In this document: positions 57,629 through 64,000 of the stretch, piece after piece | Numbering within the stretch: the stretch's first letter is position 1 | How the letters are laid out: the number at the start of each line of letters is the position of its first letter | Assembly (NCBI RefSeq): GCF_000739995.1 | Contig: NZ_BBJX01000002.1 | Span: 186,001 to 250,000 of the forward strand | Source: Comamonas granuli NBRC 101663 | GTDB lineage: Bacteria; Pseudomonadota; Gammaproteobacteria; Burkholderiales; Burkholderiaceae_C | Direction: 5' to 3' | Length of the DNA stretch: 64,000 bases | Made by a program: the position numbers and the translations under genes | Notes under the pieces: generated by a model | What the model saw: the letters and a program-made list of their open reading frames with translations, nothing else | What the model was told of the DNA's origin: nothing | Databases searched by the model: none

Positions 57629-58069
57629 TCAGACGGCGCGCGCCGCCACCACATGGGCGCGTACCTGCTCGGCCAGGGCCATGTCGCCGGGGGTTTCGGG
57701 GTTCCAGGTATCGATGGGGCGCGGCTGGTTGGCGTCATCCACGGCCACGTACACGCAGGCGCATTGCAGCACCTGCTGCGGCTCGCCTGCGGGCAGGCTG
57801 GAGCGGTACACCTCCACGGCGATGCCCATGCTGGTCTGGCCGGTGTAGGCCAGGCGCGCCTGCACCTCGATCAGGTCGCCTGTGTGCACCGGATGCGCGA
57901 AGCGCGCGCCGCTGATGAGCGCCGTCACGCAATGGCCCTTGGCCCAACTGGTGGCGCAGGCCAGGCCCGCTTCGTCCACCCAGTGCAGCACGGTGCCGCC
58001 GTTGATGCGGGTGCCCACATGCAGGCCGGTGGTGTGGGAGGCCAGAAAGCGCAGGGTGAGGGAGTGCAT
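57629..58069 (-). CDS. Acyl-CoA thioesterase (hotdog fold, BFIT/YciA type)
   Basis: 146 residues. Hotdog domain with the signature [18 protein letters not shown] (GGxVLxWxDxA, catalytic Asp) and [34 protein letters not shown]. These cytosolic enzymes hydrolyse acyl-CoA to free acid and CoA. The gene is followed by a hairpin and then dsdA on the same strand; upstream is an acyl-CoA dehydrogenase, so its role is in acyl-CoA metabolism rather than D-serine use. Confidence 0.9.
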   Translation of the reverse strand: MHSLTLRFLASHTTGLHVGTRINGGTVLHWVDEAGLACATSWAKGHCVTALISGARFAHPVHTGDLIEVQARLAYTGQTSMGIAVEVYRSSLPAGEPQQVLQCACVYVAVDDANQPRPIDTWNPETPGDMALAEQVRAHVVAARAV

Positions 58070-58133
58070 GGTGTGTCAAGGGCACAGGCCCCGGGGTTCG
58101 TCCTGCCGGCCATTATCCCCATGCCCTGGCGCG

Positions 58134-59423
58134 TCAGCGTATGCGCGGCGGCGCGCGCATCTGCTCGGGCGTGGTGAACCAGGCGCTGCCCGCGCCCAGG
58201 CGCGTGCGGGCCTGCGCCAGCTCGTGGCGCGCCACGCTGCGCAGGTGCACTTCGTCCGGTCCGTCCATGAAGTGCAGCGCGCGGCCCCAGGTCCAGAACT
58301 GGGCGAGCGGCGTGTCGGGCGACAGGCCCATGGCGCCGAAGACCTGGATCGCGCGGTCGAGCACGCGGCTTTGCAGGCGCGCCGCCACCACCTTGATGGC
58401 CGCGACCTGGGCGCGCACGGCGGCTGCGGGCAGCGCCTCGCCCTGGTCCAGCATCCAGGCCGCCTGCAGCACCAGCAGGCGGGCCTGGTCGATCTCGATG
58501 CGCGATTCGGCCAGCCAGTCCTGCACATTGGCGTACTCGCTCAGGTACTTGCCGAAGCTGCGCCGCTCCAGGGCGCGCTCGGCCGCCAGTTGCAGGGCCA
58601 GCTCGCACTGGCCGATGGTGCGCATGCAGTGGTGCACGCGCCCCGGCCCCAGCCGCGCCTGCGCCATGGCAAAGCCCGCGCCCCAGGCGCCCAGCAGGTG
58701 GCTGGCGGGCACGCGCACGTCCTGCAGCAGGATTTCGCAATGCCCCTCGGGGGCGTGGTGGTGCAGCACGGCAATATTGCGCAGCACCTGCACGCCGGGC
58801 GCGTCCCGCGGCACCAGCACCATGCTGTGCTGCGCGTGGGGGCTGGCGCCGTCTTCGGCGGGGGTATTGCGGCACAGCACGATGAGCAGGCGGCAGTGCG
58901 GGTGCGCCGCGCCGGTGATGAACCATTTGCGGCCGTTGAGCACCAGCGCATCGCCCTCCCGGTGCACCGTGGTCTGCAGATTGGTGGGGTCGGAGGAGGC
59001 CACGTCGGGCTCGGACATGGCGAAGGCCGAGCGCATGCGCCCTTCGAGCAGCGGCTGCAGCCACTGCGCGCGCTGCGCCGGGCTGGCAAAGCGGTGCAGC
59101 AGCTCGATGTTGCCGGTGTCCGGCGCGCTGCAGTTGAAGACCTCGGCCGCCCAGGGCAGGCGCCCCATGGACTCGGCCAGCGGCGCGTATTCCAGGTGCG
59201 TCAGGCGCGTGCCGGGCTCGTCGGCGCGCAGGCCGGGCAGAAAGAGGTTCCACAGGCCTTCCTCGCGCGCCAGGGTCTTGAGGTCTTCCAGGAAGGGCGG
59301 CGGGTAGACGCCGTCCTGCACCGACTGGTGCCAGGCCGGGTTGTGCGGCAGCAGGTAGCGCTCGAGAAAGGCGTCCAGGCGCGCGCGCAGCGCCTGGGTG
59401 CGGGCAGAAGGGGCGAAGTCCAT
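58134..59423 (-). CDS. Acyl-CoA dehydrogenase (long form, FadE11-like)
   Basis: 429 residues from the ATG at 59423 (MDFAPSARTQALR). The signatures AFAMSEPDVASSDPTNLQTT and a terminal DRAIQVFGAMGLSPDTPLAQFWTWGRALHFMDGPDEVHL identify the APH-like long acyl-CoA dehydrogenase group (about 400-430 residues). A flavoprotein of fatty acid oxidation. It is located upstream of the thioesterase on the same strand. Substrate chain length unknown. Confidence 0.9.
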   Translation of the reverse strand: MDFAPSARTQALRARLDAFLERYLLPHNPAWHQSVQDGVYPPPFLEDLKTLAREEGLWNLFLPGLRADEPGTRLTHLEYAPLAESMGRLPWAAEVFNCSAPDTGNIELLHRFASPAQRAQWLQPLLEGRMRSAFAMSEPDVASSDPTNLQTTVHREGDALVLNGRKWFITGAAHPHCRLLIVLCRNTPAEDGASPHAQHSMVLVPRDAPGVQVLRNIAVLHHHAPEGHCEILLQDVRVPASHLLGAWGAGFAMAQARLGPGRVHHCMRTIGQCELALQLAAERALERRSFGKYLSEYANVQDWLAESRIEIDQARLLVLQAAWMLDQGEALPAAAVRAQVAAIKVVAARLQSRVLDRAIQVFGAMGLSPDTPLAQFWTWGRALHFMDGPDEVHLRSVARHELAQARTRLGAGSAWFTTPEQMRAPPRIR

Positions 59424-59454
59424 GGCGCATTCTGGGCGCCTGCGCCCCGCGCTG

Positions 59455-60408
59455 TCACAACGCAGGTGACAGCGTGCGCGCACGCGGCGGCAGCGTTAGG
59501 CCCAGCAGCAGGGCCAGCAGCAGCGCCGCCACCAGGTTGTGCGCCAGGGCCAGCGCCAGGGGCAGGCCCTGGCCCACCAGGCCCAGGCCCAGCGCTACCT
59601 GCGCCAGCGGCAGCAGCACGAGCAGCCGCGCCGCGCCGCGCTGCCCGGCGCGCCGGGCGCGCCAGGCCAGCACCAGCAGCAGCGCCACCAGCGCCAGGCC
59701 GCAGCTGCGGTGCAGCAGGTGCACCAGGGCGCCGCCCGCCTGCGTGGGCAGCAGCCCGGCGGCGGGCTCCACCCACGGGTGCAGCGCCTGCCAGGTGCCT
59801 GCGCTCAGGTCGCAGGCGCCCCAGGCCGGGCAGCTCAGGCCCGCATGGCCCGCGCTCACCAGGCCGCCCAGCGCCGCCTGGGCGAGCAGCAGCGCCGCCG
59901 CCAGCCAGGCCCAGGGCGCCAGCGGCGTGGTCCCGCCACCGGGCCGACCGGCGGCCAGGGCCAGACGCACGCTCACGGCCACCATGGCAAAGCCGCCCAG
60001 CAGGTTGCCCAGGGTGACGGCCGGCAGGCGCGACTGCGCCGTCCAGCGCCCGAGCACGGCCAGGAACAGCGCCAGCCCCAGCAGCACCAGCGCCATGCGG
60101 CCCTGCGCCCCCAGCGCCGGGCGGCTGCCCAGGGCGGTCAGCACCATCAGCAGCACCAGCACCAGCGCCGCCGAGGCGATCACGCGGTGGGCCAGGCGGG
60201 CGGCGGCCTCGGCGCCAGCGGCCTCGGCGGCCGGCGTCTGCAGGGCCTGGCCGTAGCACTGCGGCCAGGGCGTGCAGCCCAGGCCCGCCTTGGACAGGCG
60301 CAGGTAGGCACTCAGGCTGGTGATGCACAGCACCATCACGACGCACACCCAGGCCATGCGCTGCAGCAGGCGCTGGCGGCGCTCCAGGGGTGTTTCAGTC
60401 AAGGACAT
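59455..60408 (-). CDS. ctaA: Heme A synthase-like protein (COX15/CtaA family)
   Basis: 317 residues from the ATG at 60408 (MSLTETPLERRQRL). Eight TM helices are apparent. Conserved marks: SAYLRLSKAGLGCTPWPQCYG (Cys-x5-Cys), LAHRVIAS (heme-ligand His), CPAWGAC (second Cys pair), LLHRSCGL (His) and LAHNLVAA (His). The fourth expected ligand, in the middle of the N-terminal half, reads VTLGNLLGG, with no His. CtaA oxidises heme O to heme A for cytochrome oxidases. It diverges from the heme-copper oxidase operon, sharing its 250-base control region. Confidence 0.88.
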   Translation of the reverse strand: MSLTETPLERRQRLLQRMAWVCVVMVLCITSLSAYLRLSKAGLGCTPWPQCYGQALQTPAAEAAGAEAAARLAHRVIASAALVLVLLMVLTALGSRPALGAQGRMALVLLGLALFLAVLGRWTAQSRLPAVTLGNLLGGFAMVAVSVRLALAAGRPGGGTTPLAPWAWLAAALLLAQAALGGLVSAGHAGLSCPAWGACDLSAGTWQALHPWVEPAAGLLPTQAGGALVHLLHRSCGLALVALLLVLAWRARRAGQRGAARLLVLLPLAQVALGLGLVGQGLPLALALAHNLVAALLLALLLGLTLPPRARTLSPAL

Positions 60409-60494
60409 GGGAGGAATTCCAGGTATTTGTGGTTGAAAAGAGACAAAGTGCGCGACCCTGGCCAAGGCCATGGCACGGGGCGGGAGATTGCAGA

Positions 60495-60517
60495 AATATG
60501 CATTTCACGTGCATAAA
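60495..60517. promoter_or_regulatory. NsrR-like palindrome
   Basis: Half-sites AATATGCATTT (60495-60505) and ACGTGCATAAA (60507-60517) separated by one C. The TGCA cores are 11 bases apart, as in the NO-sensing repressor NsrR consensus (two 11-base half sites with ATGCATTT and a 1-base spacer). The left half matches 10 of 11, the right half 6 of 11 with its core intact. Confidence 0.55.
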
Positions 60518-60582
60518 ATCAGATTTCCTGGCGAAGTTCCGTCTTGTCATGGGAGCGCTACAGGCGTACCCTCCGCGAAACA

Positions 60583-60624
60583 TTGATGCAAATCATGTTT
60601 TGCCCGACAGCAAAGGTCAAGAAT
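60583..60624 (+). promoter_or_regulatory. FNR/DNR-type box with class II promoter
   Basis: TTGAT-GCAA-ATCAT (60583-60596) is one base off the FNR/NNR/DNR consensus TTGAT-N4-ATCAA. A -10-like AAGAAT lies at 60619-60624, giving a predicted transcription start near 60631, so the box centre would be at about -41.5, the class II activator position. The leader of about 30 bases holds AGGAGA (60648-60653) before the first gene. Confidence 0.65.
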
Positions 60625-60660
60625 GCAAGGTGCTGAAAAGCTTACCTAGGAGAAGAGACC

Positions 60661-60816
60661 ATGAACCACCATGACGACGAGAACGAAAAAGTTCCGTTCA
60701 TGCAACAGTTGCTGGACAGCCCGTTCCTGCTGCTGTTTCTGGGCGTGATGTTCCCCATGATTATTTACAACCTGTGGGGCGTCATCGACATTCTGACCAT
60801 CCCATTGGCCAAATAA
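60661..60816 (+). CDS. Small single-TM subunit of the heme-copper enzyme
   Basis: 51 residues, too short for many gene callers: MNHHDDENEKVPFMQQLLDS followed by PFLLLFLGVMFPMIIYNLW and a short tail. AGGAGA stands 7 bases upstream of the ATG. The acidic/His-rich N-terminus and one hydrophobic helix (about 21-48) resemble the accessory small subunit (IIa-like) found with ba3-type oxidases. The CuA subunit gene begins 16 bases after the stop, in the same operon. Confidence 0.82.
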   Translation: MNHHDDENEKVPFMQQLLDSPFLLLFLGVMFPMIIYNLWGVIDILTIPLAK

Positions 60817-60832
60817 GAAAAGGAACCCAGCC

Positions 60833-61372
60833 ATGAGCGCAATACTCCCTCCCTCGGAGCGGCTGTGGTGGAAGCACCCGCTGGACCGTCTTGAAGCCGT
60901 GTGGATAGGCATCGCCTTCGTCTGGTGCATGGTCCTGTTCTTCATGATGGTGTTCTGGCACATCTACGGCAAACAGAACCTGGCCACGGAAACCTACAAG
61001 ACCACGCCCGAGAAGTTCTCCGCCCAGGCCCAGGCCGTGGTGGACAAGTACACCGTGCGCACCGAGACCGAACAGAACGTGCCCGTGGTCGCCCCGCCCG
61101 AGGGCTCCGACGTGTACCTGATCGGCCGTCTGTGGAACTGGTGGCCCATTCTCGAACTGGAAAAGGGCAAGACCTACAAGCTGCACCTGACCTCCATGGA
61201 CTACAACCATGGCTTCTCGCTGCAGCCGACCAACATCAACATCCAGGTGGTGCCAGGCTACGAGCACGTGATCAAGGTCACGCCGAACGAATCGGGCACC
61301 TTTTCCATCGTGTGCAACGAGTACTGCGGCATCGGCCACCACGAGATGGTGGGTCGCATCTACGTGAAGTAA
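60833..61372 (+). CDS. CuA-containing subunit II of the heme-copper enzyme
   Basis: 179 residues. One N-terminal TM anchor (about 23-45) and a periplasmic cupredoxin domain. The binuclear CuA site is complete: His126 in DYNHGFSL and Cys161-x3-Cys165-x3-His169-x2-Met172 in CNEYCGIGHHEM. It takes electrons from cytochrome c or a cupredoxin and passes them to subunit I. The short single-TM form is typical of B-family (ba3) and related NO reductases (NorS-like). The gene is 13 bases upstream of subunit I. Confidence 0.92.
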   Translation: MSAILPPSERLWWKHPLDRLEAVWIGIAFVWCMVLFFMMVFWHIYGKQNLATETYKTTPEKFSAQAQAVVDKYTVRTETEQNVPVVAPPEGSDVYLIGRLWNWWPILELEKGKTYKLHLTSMDYNHGFSLQPTNINIQVVPGYEHVIKVTPNESGTFSIVCNEYCGIGHHEMVGRIYVK

Positions 61373-61385
61373 TGCGGGGAATACC

Positions 61386-63086
61386 ATGACCGTTCAAACC
61401 ACCTACCGTACCTGCCCGCGCTCGGGCCTGCAGTTCGAGGCCCAGGCCGAGAGCCTCATGAAGATCAACGCCGTCACCGCCGTGGTGGCACTGCTCGTCG
61501 GCGGCCTGCTGGCCATCGGCGTGGTGCTCACGCGCTGGCCCGCGGTGCACTGGCTCGCGGCCGACACCTTCTACATGGTGCTCACGGCCCACGGCATCGA
61601 CATGCTGATCTTCTGGATCATCTTCTTCGAAGTCGCCGTCCTGTATTTCGCCTCATCCACGCTATTGCGCTGTCGCATCGCCACACCCAAGATCGCCTGG
61701 GCCGCCTACGTGCTCATGCTGGTCGGTGCCGTGATGAACAACGTGGCCGTGTTCCAGGGCGAGTCCAGCGTGATGATGACCTCCTACGTGCCCATGATGG
61801 CGCACTGGTCGTTCTACCTCGGCATCATCCTGTTCGCCGTGGGTGCGCTCATCGCCTGCGCGGTGTTCTTCGGCACCCTGGTCGTGGCCAAGCGCGAGAA
61901 GACCTATGAAGGCTCGGTACCCCTGGTGACCTTCGGCGCCACCACCGCGGCCATCATCGCCGTGTTCACGCTGCTGTCGGGCGCCATCATCCTGGTGCCC
62001 ACCTTCTTCCAGTCCATCGGCCTGCTCGACCACGTCGATCCGCTGATCTACCGCACCATCTGGTGGGCCCTGGGCCACTCCTCGCAGCAGATCAACGTGG
62101 CGGCGCACATCTCCATCTGGTATGCCGTGGCGGCCATCGCCTTCGGTGCCAAGCCCATGTCCGAACGCGTGAGCCGCGGTGCCTTCCTGCTGTACATCCT
62201 GTTCCTGCAGCTTGCCAGTGCCCACCACCTGCTGGCCGACCCCGGCATCAGCACCGAGTGGAAGGTGGTGAACACCAGCTACTTCATGTACTTCGCCGTG
62301 CTGGCCTCGATGATCCACGCGCTGTCCATCCCGGGCGCCATGGAAGTCGCGCAGCGCGCCAAGGGCTACAACAAGGGCCTGTTCGAGTGGCTGCGCAAGG
62401 CGCCCTGGGGCAACCCGACGTTCTCCGGCGTGTTCATCGCGCTCGTGGGCTTCGGCTTCCTGGGTGGCATCTCCGGCGTGATGATGGGTACCGAACAGCT
62501 CAACCTGCTGATCCACAACACCATCTACGTGCCGGGCCACTTCCACGCCACCGTGGTGATCGGCACCACGCTGACCTTCATGGCGCTGACGTACTTCCTC
62601 ATCCCCGTGCTCTTCAAGCGCGAGATGATCCTGCCCGGCCTGGCCAAGATCCAGCCCTACCTGTTCGGCTTCTCCATGTACTTCTTCTCGCTGGTGATGA
62701 TGGGTGCCGGCACGCTGGGCGTCTCGCGCCGCCATTGGGACATGGCCTTCAGCGGCCACGCCCTGGCCTATGAGTGGCCCGGTGCCGCCTATCTGATGAT
62801 GGGCCTGGTCGGCATCAGCGGCATCGTGGCCATCGTCGGGGGTGCGGCCTACGTGCTCATCACCGTGGGCTCGGTGTTCTTCGGCAAGAAGCTCGACGCC
62901 GGTGCCGTGAGCCCCAGGTTCACGCCCGTCTCGCGCGCTGCGCCCACGGCGGCCGCCCAGACCTACGGCTCCGCCGGTTTCGTGGCGCCGGGCACCTTCG
63001 TGCTGGCCATGTTCTTCCTCGTGTCCTTCGTGCTGTACTACTTCGTCAACTGGAAGTACCTCAGCCAGCTGTGGGGCCTGAGCTGA
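61386..63086 (+). CDS. Heme-copper oxidoreductase subunit I lacking the active-site Tyr (probable NO reductase)
   Basis: 566 residues with 12 or more TM helices. Heme and CuB ligands are all present: low-spin heme His69 (TAHGIDM) and His387, high-spin heme His385 (GHFHATV), CuB His231, His280 and His281 (ASAHHLLADPG). Oxygen reductases have Tyr four residues after the first CuB His (HPxVY); here the helix reads GHSSQQINVAAH, so Gln235 stands there. HHxxADPG and the overall pattern place it among B-family (ba3-like) enzymes. Loss of the cross-linked Tyr together with NsrR/FNR-type control points to nitric oxide reduction (NorY/eNOR/sNOR-like). An oxygen reductase annotation is the likely database label. 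Confidence 0.85.
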   Translation: MTVQTTYRTCPRSGLQFEAQAESLMKINAVTAVVALLVGGLLAIGVVLTRWPAVHWLAADTFYMVLTAHGIDMLIFWIIFFEVAVLYFASSTLLRCRIATPKIAWAAYVLMLVGAVMNNVAVFQGESSVMMTSYVPMMAHWSFYLGIILFAVGALIACAVFFGTLVVAKREKTYEGSVPLVTFGATTAAIIAVFTLLSGAIILVPTFFQSIGLLDHVDPLIYRTIWWALGHSSQQINVAAHISIWYAVAAIAFGAKPMSERVSRGAFLLYILFLQLASAHHLLADPGISTEWKVVNTSYFMYFAVLASMIHALSIPGAMEVAQRAKGYNKGLFEWLRKAPWGNPTFSGVFIALVGFGFLGGISGVMMGTEQLNLLIHNTIYVPGHFHATVVIGTTLTFMALTYFLIPVLFKREMILPGLAKIQPYLFGFSMYFFSLVMMGAGTLGVSRRHWDMAFSGHALAYEWPGAAYLMMGLVGISGIVAIVGGAAYVLITVGSVFFGKKLDAGAVSPRFTPVSRAAPTAAAQTYGSAGFVAPGTFVLAMFFLVSFVLYYFVNWKYLSQLWGLS

Positions 63087-63101
63087 TCGGAACCCTGGGC
63101 A

Positions 63102-64000
63102 ATGCACACCACCACGCTCAAGCCCTCCGGGCGCAGCATGGCGCAGTTGGCGCGTGACGTCATCTCGCTGTTCAAGCTGCGCATCGGGGTGCTGATCATG
63201 ATCACCGCGCTCGTGGGCATGGCCGTCACGCCCGGCCCGGCACTCGGCCTCGCGCAGGTGCTGGTGCTGGCGCTGTCGGTGCTGCTGGCGTCGGCCAGCG
63301 CGGGGGCGTTCAACCAGTATGTCGAATACCAGAGCGACCGCCTGATGGAGCGCACGAAAAAGCGCGCCTTCGTCACCGGCGCGCTGCCCCACCACCCCGC
63401 CTGGCTCGGCCTCATGGCCGTGCTGCTGGCGGCCGCGGTGGCGGCGGCCTGGCTGGCCCTCAACGGCGTGGCGGCGCTCCATGTGTTCCTGGGCGCCTTC
63501 TTCTACGGCGTGGTCTACACCCTGTGGCTCAAGCGCCGCACCCCGATGAACATCGTCATCGGGGGGCTGGCGGGCAGTTTTGCCGTGCTCGCGGGGGCGG
63601 CCGCCGTCGATCCGGCGCTCGGGCCGCTGCCCTGGCTGCTGGCCCTGGTGCTGTTCCTCTGGACGCCGCCGCATTTCTGGAGCCTGGCCATTGCCAACCG
63701 CGACGACTATGCGCAGGCAGGCGTGCCCATGCTGCCGGTGGTCGTCGGCCCCGAGAGTGCGGCCCGCACGGTGCTGGCCAGTACCGTGGCGCTGTTCATC
63801 GCCTCGCTGCTGCCCCTGGCCTATGGCGCAGGGCCGGTCTATGGTGTGGGCGCCCTCCTGGGCGGCCTGCACTTCGTCCGCAAATCCTGGCAACTGGCGC
63901 GCCAGCCTGCGCGCGCCACGGCCATGGGTTCGTTTTTTGCATCGCTGGTGCAACTGAGCGTCCTGCTGGTCGCTGCCTGCATCGACGCCGTGCTGCGTTG
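63102..64000 (+). CDS. ctaB: Heme O synthase (protoheme IX farnesyltransferase), 3' end beyond window
   Basis: About 299 residues are visible and the frame is open at the window end. It was not listed as a closed gene because of that. UbiA-type prenyltransferase with many TM helices: first motif NQYVEYQSDRLMERTKKR (about 70-87) and second LFLWTPPHFWSLAIANRDDYAQAGVPMLPVV (about 190-220). Compared with the canonical NxxxDRDIDxxMxRT, the first Asp is Glu and the middle is YQS. It farnesylates heme B to heme O. It follows subunit I by 15 bases, so the operon supplies its own modified heme. Confidence 0.9.
   Translation, partial: MHTTTLKPSGRSMAQLARDVISLFKLRIGVLIMITALVGMAVTPGPALGLAQVLVLALSVLLASASAGAFNQYVEYQSDRLMERTKKRAFVTGALPHHPAWLGLMAVLLAAAVAAAWLALNGVAALHVFLGAFFYGVVYTLWLKRRTPMNIVIGGLAGSFAVLAGAAAVDPALGPLPWLLALVLFLWTPPHFWSLAIANRDDYAQAGVPMLPVVVGPESAARTVLASTVALFIASLLPLAYGAGPVYGVGALLGGLHFVRKSWQLARQPARATAMGSFFASLVQLSVLLVAACIDAVLR

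Noticed and set aside
61386-63086. Plain ba3-type oxygen reductase annotation
   Set aside because: Gln replaces the essential cross-linked Tyr, and the control region looks NO- and oxygen-responsive; held as the alternative to be tested, not the preferred call.

Overview
The window is a 64 kb piece of a GC-rich (roughly two-thirds G+C) chromosome of a betaproteobacterium, most likely a member of the Comamonadaceae (Acidovorax/Alicycliphilus-like). The pointers are the betaproteobacterial order gyrB-dnaN-dnaA / rpmH-rnpA-yidD-yidC-mnmE, a SAM-II riboswitch in front of metX, paired RRM RNA-binding proteins, and a dispersed hairpin repeat built on AGCGCTTG and GATAGCTGC arms that I recall from comamonad genomes. 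No rRNA, tRNA, CRISPR array or intact insertion sequence was recognised.

Layout. 1-8.1 kb: the end of a branched-chain-amino-acid-type (HAAT) ABC transporter (permease, Tat-exported binding protein, ATPase) run together with an acyl-CoA synthetase, thiolase, acyl-CoA dehydrogenase and a convergent enoyl-CoA hydratase; this looks like uptake, CoA activation and beta-oxidation of an unidentified organic acid. 8.1-21.3 kb: mixed housekeeping and envelope genes (DUF3297, rdgC, Spy-like, PagL-like, a 1220-residue GAF/PAS/GGDEF/EAL protein, DAHP synthase, NlpC/P60 lipoprotein, dienelactone hydrolase-like, MOSC, DEDDh exonuclease, dinG). 21.6-31.3 kb: a tightly packed chemosensory operon (MCP, CheB, CheR-TPR, CheA-REC, REC, Hpt-REC-REC-GGDEF, CheW, CheW-like), organised like the Wsp surface-sensing systems whose output is c-di-GMP. 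31.7-41.6 kb: the replication-origin neighbourhood, with a transposase fossil and a strong terminator beyond gyrB, then dnaN and dnaA on the minus strand and rpmH to mnmE on the plus strand.

41.6-50.9 kb: an orphan cyclic-nucleotide-binding-domain protein, a family-unknown protein, apt, a second GGDEF/EAL protein, a Kef-type antiporter, and the Kdo/LPS genes kdsD-kdsC-lptC followed by a short-chain dehydrogenase. 50.9-55 kb: two paralogous glycine-rich RRM proteins, each with a 5'-leader hairpin that covers its Shine-Dalgarno sequence, then the SAM-II riboswitch/terminator and metX-metW, and pyrF. 55-59.4 kb: a D-amino-acid-oxidase-like flavoprotein beside a D-serine dehydratase, a hotdog thioesterase and an acyl-CoA dehydrogenase.

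59.4-64 kb: the most interesting block. A heme A synthase-like gene diverges from a small membrane peptide, a CuA-domain subunit, a heme-copper oxidase subunit I and a heme O synthase (cut by the window end). Subunit I keeps all six metal-ligand histidines but has Gln235 where oxygen reductases carry the cross-linked active-site tyrosine. The intergenic region carries an NsrR-like palindrome and an FNR/DNR-type box at a class II activator distance from a plausible -10. Together these argue that the operon encodes a B-family-derived nitric oxide reductase with CuA rather than an oxygen-reducing oxidase.
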